DNA of 64,000 nucleotides from Desmodus rotundus (lineage: Eukaryota; Chordata; Mammalia; Chiroptera; Phyllostomidae). The notes under the pieces are model-generated. The model was not told where the DNA came from. It worked only from the letters and a program-made list of their open reading frames with translations, and made no database searches. Position numbers and translations under genes: made by a program. Positions within the stretch are counted from its first letter, which is position 1. Each line of letters starts with the position of its first letter. Shown piece by piece: positions 25,238 through 35,279 of this stretch. The stretch lies in assembly GCF_022682495.2 (NCBI RefSeq), contig NC_071388.1, forward strand, positions 179,023,622 to 179,087,621. Reading direction: 5' to 3'.

Positions 25238-28200
25238 AACTGGATGAAAAGTGACACCATTAACTAAGAACGTTGGAGCAGAAACAAGTTTGGGGAGACA
25301 TGAAAACATTTTTTAGTTTGGACATGTTAACTTTAAGATGTCTTTTAAGAACAGTTATGAACCAGATTTCTAGAGGCAAACCTGTGAGCTTTGGTGAACA
25401 TGTGGTAGACACTCAATATATATTTGTTGAATTAATCAAGGAATGAATGAGTCAAGCCACTTTCATATATCAAGCTCATTTATCATTTTGATGGGTGATA
25501 TGGATTTAGATCACATTGTAGAGAAGACATAAAATATCCTGTGGTTAAACATTATGTCTTCATTAGGTTATCATACAGTTACTATGATAGTTAACTGGTC
25601 AAGTGAATCCTCTGAATCCAGAAGGGCAGAGGGTTTTTGGTGTATGTTCCTTGTGTCACCCAGGGCAAAGGGATAGTAAGTAGGATCTAAGACTTGCCTG
25701 GGTTCTAGTTACACATTTCTGCCTTTTTACTCTTTTTTGTGAGATACTGTCATTGCTGGTTTCAGCAGAAGCAGACGAGATTTTGAACCTGACTCCACAG
25801 AAAGTCCCCTGCTTCTGTGCATGCCAGAGACTGCCAGGCCACGGTGGGAGAGGGCTCAGGGGCAAGAGCTCCTATAAGCTAACTTGGTGCCGTGTGGAAT
25901 GTGTGATCACGACTGATTTACCTGAGATTTCAAAGGTGATCAGCACCTGCCTATAAGTACCTCTTCTGATGAACCAAAAGTCAGACTTTGTTTTTGGAAA
26001 GGAGAGTCAGTTCCACGAATAGGGAGATCAGAGAAGCTGCTGAGAATTGTTCCCAGACTGTACTTTGATACCCAGACTTGGGAGCAAGCAGTGGGATCTC
26101 TCCCTAGTCCAGGCTGCTGTATCTGTATGCGCTGGAGTGGAGAGCCAGCCAGACTCGTTTCTCCATATTAGCTCTATGTCGGGACCCATGATTCCACCTC
26201 CATCTTCGGTAATGGGAGCCAGAAGATAAGTCCATAGTCTTAACAGCTGTCACCCAAGTTCTTTTTAAAAGAAGAAAACTCTATTTTTGAAAATACGTTG
26301 ATAATTCACTGAGGGGCATACAGTGAAACTGGAGAATATGTGGGCAGCTAGACCCAAAGTAGTGGAGGAGAAGGGTTAAGACAAGACTGTGCCATAAAGA
26401 GGAGAGTTTGTTGAGCTCTCTCCAAGGAGGTAAACAGAGAAAGGACAGGAGTCAGAGGAACTTGTGGATGCTGTACAGCTGGGTGAAGGGACCTGTGGAA
26501 ATAATCTAGTGATGGGATGGCCAGAAGATAATTTAAGAAGGAAGATGTTCAGTGTTCAATTTGAAACTGTTTGCTTTCATGTGAATTGCTTTTATGCCTC
26601 CCTTTGAATAATTGACAAAGTCTCTTATCTTCGTGGATGCTTTATGCGAGTTGGGTAGTGGGTGGGGAACTCGGGAAAGCCTGACCTGCTGATGGTGGAG
26701 AACTGAGAGAGGTCTGTGAAAGTAGCAGCTGAGCTGATTTTCAGAATGCACGGTCTCCTTTTTCTGGTATCCTTTTGTTTGGGGTCTGGTTCTCCTTCTG
26801 TTGCTCCCGTGACCTTGTGGGAGACCGTGCACTTTCACCCCTGGGGGCCTGTTGAACCCCACCCAGCTCCTGAACCCAGTGAGACCTCTGGTCGCTCATA
26901 CAGGGAGATGAGATATGACTAACACGCTGAGAGACTGATTCTGAGCCCGAGTCTGAGTGGGGAGTTTTTTCAAAGATCAACTATTGCACGGTCGCATGGA
27001 TTTAAACAGTAAGGGTTTATAGATATCAAGTAATATTAAAAAGGTCACTCAGGAAAGGAAGAAGGCAATAAAAGGTTCATTATTAACCGTAATTTAAACT
27101 CCAGTACCAGTGCCTTGAAGATACTTTGGATACTGCAAATATCAAAGTCGGTGTAGGCATTTCTGGAGGAATTAATTACCAATGCTAACATAAAATAACT
27201 TTAAAAATTTTTAAATATTTCTCCTGCATCTAATTTGCTACTTCGGAATTTGCTCAGTATTTAGTAGGCATGATTGTAAGGCCGAGGGCTGCTCTGGACA
27301 AGGGAAGCTTGGCTCGGCAGTCGTCGTGAATGTATTCTCTCCTCTAGAAGGTGCTGCTTAGGAGGCTCATTGTGTTCCAGCTAAGAGCCTGGGTGTGGGA
27401 AGAGTAGTGGAAATGGTGGGCTGAAAGGTCAGGGATACAATAGTTTGCCTGACTGGAATAAGCTATAAAATTTATGGCTCATAGTTAAGTTTGGTGGAGG
27501 CTCCTTTACAAAATGAACAAAAATAATGTTTTCATGCCATGCTGACTGTTGAAATGAAGATTGCTTATAAATTGCCATTGTTGTCTATTCAGCCCCTCCC
27601 TCAGCTTTTTCTGGGAACAGCGGCGCCTTTCCTTTGGGAGTGGCTCAAGCTTCCAGTGGTGGCTGCTTCCTTCCTTACGTGACCCTGTTCCTTCGCTGCT
27701 CCCATCCTTTTTCTTACCTGGACTGCAGCGGACTGGTCAGATGCCTGGAGTCAGATGCCTGGAGTGGGCATCTGACGCAAGCCGGTCCTTCTCCTGAAGT
27801 TTTCCAGTGAATTGGGAAAGAGTCAGTTCCTTTGGGGAGTTTACGAGATGTGAAATCCGGGAGCTTCTGATAGCCGGGCTTGCTGCCCAGAGGGAAGCCT
27901 ATTGAGAGGGCCCGGTCGTGGAGAGAGCATACATACTTCTTGCAGTTTGCGTGTTTGGTCCCTTAATAACAGGCACTTTACTATGCTCTCTGGGTATTTT
28001 CATTTTGCTCACTATAGGTTAAGCAGGGTCTGTCACATACCAGTGTGAATCCTGACGAACACAGGCACTGTACACAGGAAAGATGTTTTTATTAAAGTCT
28101 AGAGTCTGTTGTCATCAAACTAATCCTGAGGTTTATAACACTCTGAACTGGTTGGTTGTTGGACATGACTGAGCAACATGGATTTGTGTCCGTAGAAATC

Positions 28201-28489
28201 CTACTGATTGATTGAGTGATCGATTGCCTTGGAGTATACACTTGAGGCTGTTTATTAGCAATATAGCCAAGTAGTGAAAGTTTATGTCTTGTCGTAAACC
28301 TTCCCAGGCCCGTCAGTATTCTCCTGGTGACCAGCTAAAGATTTGATAAACTACTTTCAGCTGAAGTGAAATTCTTTGATAATGGCTTATTCTGTTGCCC
28401 TTTCCAGTTAGTACTTACCTTTTAATTCATGGGAGTGAGCTATTTGTGGATTTACGGAACTATAGCAAGAAGAGGCGGACAGGACTTTT
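25238..28489. other. Unassigned DNA
   Basis: No exon or RNA gene is recognisable. 'GTGGTAGACACTCAATATAT' then 'ATTTGTTGAATTAATCAAGG' at about 25400-25450 is an L2/MIR-type 3' end. The fold-back triplication at 27736-27776 is listed separately. Confidence 0.45.
27736..27776. repeat. Two direct plus one inverted copy of a 10-14-bp unit
   Basis: GTCAGATGCCTGGA occurs in tandem at 27736-27749 and 27750-27763. It is followed at once by GGCATCTGAC (27767-27776), the exact inverted copy of the first 10 bases. The second and third copies can pair as a perfect 10-bp stem with a 7-nt loop. It is a small rearrangement of local origin with no known function. Confidence 0.85.
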
Positions 28490-28690
28490 TGTGATAGCAC
28501 TTTGCCATGTGCGAGATACTGCTGGGGTTTTCACACGTTCTCTCCTCGAATTCAACCTTTAGAACAATGTTATGGGGTAGATGTTATTCTCCTTATTTTA
28601 TAGCAGAGAAAAACTAGGCACAGGGCAGTTAAGCCCCTTGGCTACGGTCAGATGGCTCAGAAGGTGTAACTAAGACAACACTGACCCGCG
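28490..28690 (-). repeat. MIR SINE
   Basis: This reads as reverse-complement MIR: 'GCACTTTGCCATGTGCGAGA', 'TATGGGGTAGATGTTATTCT', 'TATAGCAGAGAAAAACTAGG' and 'GGCAGTTAAGCCCCTTGGCT'. It is diverged but in the correct order. Confidence 0.75.
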
Positions 28691-29388
28691 CTGCTTCCTT
28701 CACACTAGGCTCTTTGCCTGTGTGAGTTACCTCCGTACCTGCCTTAGGTGGGAAGTGGGCAGTGGTTGCTATGGTGATCCTAGGGAATGTAAAGCTTCTG
28801 GCAGCTCACCAGGCATCACGATTAACCCAGCTGTGGAGAAGTCTTGCTATCAACCAAGAATCACTAGACGACACACACAGACTGAATGCAGGCTGCTTGT
28901 CTATCATTTTGACCAGAGGCTAATTCCTGGGGGTTATTGGGAATTATTAAGTGTTTGTTACTTTATGGTGATCAAGAACCTATGGGTCTCTCAATGACTT
29001 ACAATTCTGAGTCCTATAGGTATATCAGAGATAGTTCACACTGAAACCTCTAAAGGTGACCAAAATCATGCTCTTGCTTACATTATTGATTAATTTATCA
29101 ATAATCAACCTCTCATCATCAACTCCATTTTAGAGGCATGTGGGTTAATTAATAGAGTAATATTGATATTTTCATACAAAATTGATTCAAATCTACATGG
29201 ATTAAAATCTTTTCTACACTTTGTGTATTTCAGAGATTTAAAAAAAAGTCCTATTTTGATAGCTTCCTAAGTAGACACTAATACCATAGTGAAGTGTAAA
29301 GCTTCCTGAATCTTGACTGGTGCACAATTTGGAAACAATACCCATCTCTATGATGGGACAAAGCTGAGGCAGTCTTGCCCTGTGTATG
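28691..29388. other. Unassigned DNA
   Basis: I recognise nothing here. The frame at 28722-28997 has no known domain. Confidence 0.45.
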
Positions 29389-30115
29389 TACGAGGTCTCT
29401 CCAGAAAGTATATAGCCATGTACTATGAAAAATAGACACTTATTGAAGAAGGTACAAGATACAAGAAACATTGTACACAGGACAATGACACCTCAGTCCC
29501 CTTCAAAGTAGGTACCTTGGGACCTTACACAATTCTCTCAACTGCAGTATGATGTTTCTTCTGCTCTGGGAGCTGAAGCTGTGGGATGAATTATGCAAGG
29601 ACACGTCTCATGCCAAGATCCTGCATTAAAATCTCGGACACAGTAGTTTCTGGAATACCCAGATAGCTTCTAGTTCTTGCAGTGTGAGTTGCTGATCTTT
29701 GTTGATTGCGACCCTTACACGTTCAACAGTCTCAGGTGTTCTGTTTGTTGCAGACCTTCCAGAGCATGGGTCACTTTCAACAGATTCTTGACCATCTTTG
29801 AAGCATTTGTGCCACACTTTTACTTGCACTGCACTCATTGCATCGTCCCCCAAAACCTTCTAAATCATCTGAATAATTACCATGGAGGAATGTTCAAGCT
29901 TAACGGAAAATTTGATGCAGATTTGTTGCTGTACTCGCTCAGTCACTTTAAAGCAATGGCTACACAGTACACATGCTCACTCAATGGCGTCTACCACCAC
30001 CACGGACTAGTACAGTGAAGTTGTCATTGTTCACGGGTGCCAGGTTGCATCAATGTCACATAAAATGTTATCATTACATTACCAATGGCTGGACTTTCTC
30101 TGGACAGACCTCATA
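29389..30115 (-). mobile_element. Internally deleted mariner DNA transposon
   Basis: The element spans 29391-30113 (723 bp) and is flanked by TA dinucleotides, the Tc1/mariner target duplication. The left end is CGAGGTCTCTCCAGAAAGT. The reverse complement of the right end is TGAGGTCTGTCCAGAGAAAGT, so the termini are imperfect inverted repeats of about 20-28 bp. A transposase remnant lies on the minus strand. Full mariners are about 1.3 kb, so roughly half the interior is missing, and the remaining interior joins N-terminal to C-terminal transposase sequence. This is a typical non-autonomous deletion derivative. Confidence 0.9.
29400..29945 (-). pseudogene. Mariner transposase remnant
   Basis: The clearest part is 29853-29626, with GDDAMSAVQVKVWHKCFKDG, then the VESDPCSGRSATNRTPETVE linker and an RVAINKDQQLTLQELE helix. 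These correspond to the N-terminal paired helix-turn-helix DNA-binding region of mariner transposases (FGEDAMS...WHKRF...GRPSTSRT pattern). Upstream codons (KFSVKLEHSS-like) continue in the same direction after a stop. Downstream the frame shifts after LEAIW (GIPETTVSEIL in another frame), and the end resembles the C-terminal mariner segment ending near FNKCLFF. The catalytic DD(34)D core is absent through internal deletion. No active product is possible. Confidence 0.88.
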
Positions 30116-31119
30116 TGGCTGGTCTTTTATTTTTCTACCTTGACTGTGACCCAGTATGCAATACTGGGGCTGACACCCCATCATTTGAGTACATGGTTAT
30201 TTAGAATTGAAGGCTTGTGAGAGACAATGTGAAGAGGACAGTGGAAAGATAGACTTACGCTTTGCCATTCCAGCTGTAGGACCTCGATCCTCATTTTTCT
30301 TGGTCTTAGAATGAGGTGACTGAAAGAAATAAATCTGCAGGTTTAGTTTCAGCTTAAAACCTGGAATTCTCTAATGCCTGATAATTGGAAGTTTGTTTGC
30401 TGGTGTCTGATCACAAAGCCTTTTGGAAATAGAAGAAAACACCACAAATTCTGTTGTTGGGATAGACATTGAAAGCAGGAAGGCCTGCAGAGAGCCTCAG
30501 CTTAGTTTCTCTGATGACTTGCCTTCTGTTTCCTTCAAACGATGGGGGGAGATTTTAATCTCTATTGTGTTGCAGCATCTGTGTGGTTTCTTTCATGAGG
30601 AAGCATCATAGTGGGTGTCAAGAACTACGCATAATTTACAGTTATGCTGTGGCATCATGTAATATGTGTGCACTTGAGAATAATAGTTTTCGAAGCACTT
30701 GTTTGCTTAAGTATGAACATACTTAGAAAGGGGGTGCTTTGTAAGTGAGAGCAGCTCTACACCTCTCTGAGTGTCACGTTTAAGCTTACGAACCGTGGGG
30801 GCTGCGTTTGGCATTCTGCGACATGCCCTGGTTCCTTGCTCCTTCCTGTTTGGCAATTATGGGAGAACCTGACAGGTGATAATGATGATTCATTTTAACT
30901 TAAAGGGTAAAAAGTATTGAAAGACTTTTCTCTTTGAGAAGAAACAATTGAGAAATGTTTTAAGCATTTGAGAGCGGTATGTTGAGAATTACCATACTGA
31001 AATTGGGAATAATTTCTAATTCCAGTGGGCATGTATGCATTTATTTTCTAGGCAGTGTAGGTGCTAATTAATATCAGAACATTCCATATGTTAGGAACAG
31101 GTATCACTTCCATTAATCT
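30116..31119. other. Unassigned DNA
   Basis: No gene or repeat family is recognisable. Short open frames such as 30423-30611 carry no domain. Confidence 0.45.
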
Positions 31120-31830
31120 TTTCCTTCCCATATCTATTCCCATTACCTTAGTGTAGGCATTCATTACCACCCTTCTGGATTACTGTAGGAGTCTTCAAAC
31201 TTCTCTTCTGGCTCATATTCTTTTCTAAATCCCAGCTTGTACCTCATCAGATAGCCCAAACCCAGCTATGATCATGTCAAAGCCTAGAGTTTCCTGCTGT
31301 TTAGCAAATAAAAGCCCAAATTATCGCTTAGCAGTGAAGGTCCATGACAGTCTGGTGGGATTCCAGCCTTGTCCCTCTTCGCTATCCAGCCAGTACTCTA
31401 AGTCAAGGTGGATTCACCTGCCTGCTTTCCTTGGTTGTTCTTACTCTTTCCTTCATCCGCCTCTGCTTGTGCCACTTCACGTATTGCTCTACTTGCATCT
31501 TATGTAAGTAAGTCAAGCCCAACTGTTCAGACCTTCTCAGAAACTCTTAACTCTATTTATTCTTTCTAATTCACTCTGTTGGAGTAACCTTTCCTTTCTT
31601 TAACGGTGTTAGAATACTGAAACTCCCTTAAAGCATTATGATTGTTCCTTCGTCTTATTGTTGTTTTTTGGATAGCTATGTTCTTTGTGTTATATCCTTT
31701 TCCTAGATTGTAATTTTGGTGGGTAGGGGCCATATCTTTTGGTTTTTGGTTTTATTTTTCCTTTGAATAGTACCTTGTACAGGGTTGGCCTTGATAACTG
31801 CCAATTGAATGGGCCAGTAGATGAAGGGTT
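31120..31830 (+). mobile_element. L2 LINE fragment
   Basis: In order: 'CCACCCTTCTGGATTACTGT', 'CTATGATCATGTCAAAGCCT', 'TATCGCTTAGCAGTGAAGGT', 'TTCACCTGCCTGCTTTCCTT', 'GCCACTTCACGTATTGCTCT', and finally 'GGTGGGTAGGGGCCATATCT' with 'AATAGTACCTTGTACAGGGT'. This is the sense-orientation 3' region of L2 (ORF end plus 3' UTR ending in the AGTGCCTGGCAC-like motif). It is old, with no intact frame. Confidence 0.75.
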
Positions 31831-33244
31831 TTGTGGTGAAACCGCTTTCCTTAAAGTTTCTTCCTTTGATCTAGAAACCTCTCACTAATGTGAGGTTGTT
31901 GAGTTTTGAGTGATATTGGGTATGTGTAGGTGTGTTATTCTGCTGTTAGGCTGAGAAATTGTTACCCACTGGCATTCTAGGCCCGAATCTAGTTCTTGGA
32001 TTGCTGATCCTCTCACGCATTCTCACACTGTCTCCTCCCCAGGGAACCACCACCCCACCCTAGGCCATCGGCCTCTGTTCAGCCAGGATATTCCCTCCTG
32101 GAGAGGCCTACATCCGATTTGAGCTTTAAATGGGAGAATGATACTTTTATGCCTGGTGCCTTGTTTTGCCCACATCCTTACTTTCTTGGGCATATTCCTT
32201 CACTTCTAAGTTGTATCCTGCAGTAATTGTTGCTTTCCATGATTTTGATTTTTCACCTTTAATTCCTTAATTGTGACACATGGGACCTGCAAAATATTTC
32301 CCATGTTTTTAAATTGTCCTAAAGCATATCCACTCCTGTAAAAGACTACTTTTAACCTTCTTAAATTCAAATGAAAAGTTATCCCAAGCTTATAATCCAG
32401 TCTAAATTGTAAAAAAGACCACCCTATTTCTGGCCTCTCTCAATTTTCTCTCCTATTGCTTTCCTTTGCTTGTATGCTGGTTCCTGTTTCTGTTCAGGCT
32501 CAGTTTATTAGCTGGTAAGTGCTCTCTGATTGACAGTTAGGTGGGATAAAAGATTGAAAGATGAGAATTGGACTCTTTTGGGGGTGTGTGTAGAGGGAAG
32601 ACAAATATTCTGTGTGTCCATATTATTTCTAGTCAAATTTTTAAAATACTGTATGTATATCTTCTTTAGAAATTATGATGAAAATTTGCTAGTGAAAAAA
32701 ATGTTAGACCGAAGACATTATGCTAGTGTGAAAATTTAATTTACTGAATACTTATTTTAAATAACTATTATGGAGCCTGTTTGAGCTAGGGGTTGGAGAG
32801 CTGAAACATAAAATATAGCTCTAACCTTGTAGAAACAGAGAAGAGGCGTGGTAGACTGTGGAAAGACCACACTACCTGAGAAAAATCTCTCTCATCGTCT
32901 TTACACTGCCTGCTACACATATATAGCAAATTCTATTACATGTTATTGTTGAATGTGGTATGCTGGCTAATCAAATGTTCTAATCTCCAGGAAGTTACCG
33001 TACATATTACCAAGTGACAAAGCACTACCAAGTTACAGAGAATTTGCATAAAATGAAACACAATATCTAACCACATTGATCTTTGCTTTAGAAAGTATTT
33101 CAAGATTTTAAAGTGCCATTGTGAATGTCACTGTAAATATGGATAAACATGATACTGAAAATGTGCTGGAACACCCATGATGGGAAAGGTTAGTACTAAT
33201 AGCTACTGTTAATTAAATGCTAATTACCTGTAAGTGTTTAGAAG
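31831..33244. other. Unassigned AT-rich DNA
   Basis: No gene, RNA or datable repeat is recognisable. Confidence 0.45.
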
Positions 33245-33425
33245 CTTTCCTTTTTCACCCCTCACATCCTCTCTGGAATATGAGGTATGATGTGTCCTCT
33301 ACTCTGAAGCGCAGGGTTAAGTAACTGGCCCAAGGTCACTCATGTAGCAGTAAGTGTTGGAGTTGGGCTTCAAACCCAGGCAATTTGGCTGTAATATCTG
33401 TGCTCTTAACCACTCATCTATATTG
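33245..33425 (-). repeat. MIR SINE
   Basis: Reverse-complement MIR: 'GCAGGGTTAAGTAACTGGCC', 'CAAGGTCACTCATGTAGCAG', 'GGGCTTCAAACCCAGGCAAT' and 'CTGTGCTCTTAACCACTCAT'. The tRNA-like head is at the right end. Confidence 0.88.
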
Positions 33426-33439
33426 TCTCTTAATCACTG

Positions 33440-33640
33440 CAGTACTCTCAAACTTTGGTTTGCCTAGGAATCACTTTGGGGAAATGCCAAGATGCAGATT
33501 CTTAGGCTGAAATACTAGAGAGCTGGATTCGATCCATCTGGAGTTGGGCCTAGGAATCTGCATATAAATGAGTACAAGAATCTGTATGATTCTGTAATGT
33601 TGCAACTACACTATGAGAAGTACCTGTTGTATGTGGTGGC
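33440..33640 (+). repeat. MER5A-like hAT MITE
   Basis: 'GCAGTACTCTCAAACTTTGG', 'GGAATCACTTTGGGGAAATG', 'TGCAGATTCTTAGGCTGAAA', 'GGCCTAGGAATCTGCATATA' and 'CACTATGAGAAGTACCTG' follow the MER5A/5B order. Confidence 0.7.
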
Positions 33641-33811
33641 TCAGGTTTTTATAATGTATATACATACTCATAGACATCTCTGTAATGTCATCTCCCACTC
33701 CACAAGAATTACTGCTCCAATATAGTAGTAGTATATTGGGACATATTCTAGGCAAAGAGAATATTTCCACCCCCCCGGCAAACTCTCTGTGTGACTTTGG
33801 CCAAGTCAGTT

Positions 33812-34230
33812 GTATTAGTCAAGGTTCTCCAGAGGAACAGAATCAGTAGAATGTGTGTGTGTGTGTATGTGTATGTGAGTGTATGTATATTATATGTATA
33901 TACAAATACACACACACATATAGAGATTTTTTATTAGGAATGGGCTCTGGCAATTACAGAAGCTGGAGAGTCCAAAATCTACAGCGCGGGCCAGCAGGCT
34001 TGGGCCAGGTGAGCCGATGACGGTGCAGATGAGGTCTGGCAGCTGTGTTCTGGACCACTCTCTCTTGCCCAGGGAGCCCACTCTTTTCGTTCTGTTTTGG
34101 TCTTCAGATGATTGGACGAAGCCTACATTTTGGAGGGCAATCTGCTTTACCCCAAATTCACTGATTTAAATGTTAATCTCACCCCAAAACACCTCCAAGT
34201 CGATACATTAAGTCAACATCACTCAAGCCC
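33812..34230 (-). mobile_element. ERVL solo LTR (MLT2-like), partial
   Basis: This reads as the reverse complement of an MLT2-type LTR: TGTATTAGTCAAGGTTCTCC, 'AGAGGAACAGAATCAGTAGA', a TG/TA-rich expansion, 'GAGAGTCCAAAATCTACAGC', 'GATGATTGGACGAAGCCTAC', 'GGAGGGCAATCTGCTTTACC' and 'GATTTAAATGTTAATCTCAC'. The far end (the LTR's 5' end) is not recognisable. No internal retroviral sequence is present. Confidence 0.75.
33851..33925. repeat. TG/TA microsatellite
   Basis: TGTGTG, then TATG/TGTA, then CACACACATA units lie within the LTR at the position where MLT2 copies often carry an expanded TATATA stretch. Confidence 0.85.
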
Positions 34231-34373
34231 CCTGGGTTTTATAGGTAAAATCCCAGTGGTAAAATCATGAGAGACTGGGCCAGGTGATCATAACTACCTA
34301 AAAGACACACCAAAAAGTGACCAGAGGGACACACCCTGACAACTGAAGGCTCTGGCTTGGCTCACCCACGGTT

Positions 34374-35279
34374 CTACCCAGTGTTTTTTTTTAAATTTAT
34401 TTTAATTTTATTTTTGTTCAAATACAGTTTACTGCCTTTTCCCCCACCCCACCCCAGCCCAGCCCTCAGCCCTCCCCACATCCCTTCCATTTCCACCCCC
34501 TCTCATTATTGTCTGTGTGTCCTTTATAAATTGTTCCTACAAACCCTTCACCCTTTTCCCCTGAAATTCCCTCCCCTCTCCCCTCTGGTCACTGTCAGCC
34601 TATTCTCAATTTCAGTGTCTTTGGTTATATTTTGCTTGTTTGTTTTGTTGATTAGGTTCCTGTTAAAGGTGAGATCATATGGTATTTGTCTTTCACCACC
34701 TGGTTTATTTCACTTAGCATAATGCTTTCCAGTTCTATCCATGCTGTCGCAAAGGGTAGAAGCTCTTTCTTTCTGCTGCATAGAATTCCATTGTGTAAAG
34801 GTATCATAGTTTTTTGATCCACTCATTTACTGATGGGCACCTAGGTTGCTCCCAGCACTTGGCTATTGTAAATAGTGCTGCTATGAACATTGGGGTGCAT
34901 AGGTTCTTTTGGATTGGTGTTTCAGGGTTCTTAGGATATAATCCTAGCAGTGGAATTGCTGGGTCAAAAGGCAGATCCATTTTTAGTTTTCTGAGGAAAT
35001 TCCATACTGTTGTCCACAGTGGTTGCACCAATCTGCAATCCCACCAATAGTGCGCTAGGGTTCCCTTTCCTCCACATCCTCTCCAACACTTGTCGTTTGT
35101 TGCTTTGTTTATGATGGCCTTCTGACTGGTGTGACTGGTGTGAGTAATTTGTATCTCTCTGAAAGCTGGCAATACTGAGCATCTTTTCATATGTCTCTGG
35201 ACCCTCTGTATGTCCTCCTTGGAGAAGTGTCTGTTCAAGTTTTTTGCTCATTTTTGAATTGCTACCCAGTGTTTTTTTT
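34374..35279 (-). mobile_element. 5'-truncated L1
   Basis: Direct repeats CTACCCAGTG followed by T's at 34374-34390 and 35262-35279 are the target duplication. The L1 body is about 34391-35261, minus strand. In element orientation it carries the end of ORF2, then a 3' UTR with a G-rich tract (34441-34502), then an A-tail seen as the T-rich start. The ORF2 end contains NRHFSKEDIQ, the cysteine motif [19 protein letters not shown] (first Cys of CWWxC changed to Tyr), [15 protein letters not shown] and NEWIKK. A 144-codon frame (35238-34804) is still open. It is clearly younger than the L1 at 2267. Confidence 0.92.
34804..35238 (-). pseudogene. L1 ORF2p C-terminal fragment
   Basis: An open stretch of 144 codons encodes the last part of L1 ORF2p, downstream of the RT domain, including the cysteine-rich segment used in RNA binding. 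It begins inside ORF2 because the element is 5'-truncated, so the methionine at 35238 is internal to the family protein. The sequence around residues 22-40 (FREIQITHTSHTSQKAI) is compressed relative to the usual ORF2 and contains a short GACTGGTGT duplication (35127-35145). No functional product is expected. Confidence 0.9.

Noticed and set aside
24417..25247. Overlapping plus-strand frames up to 175 codons
   Set aside because: They are the antisense of the CpG-rich half-L1 5' UTR. Low stop density follows from base composition.
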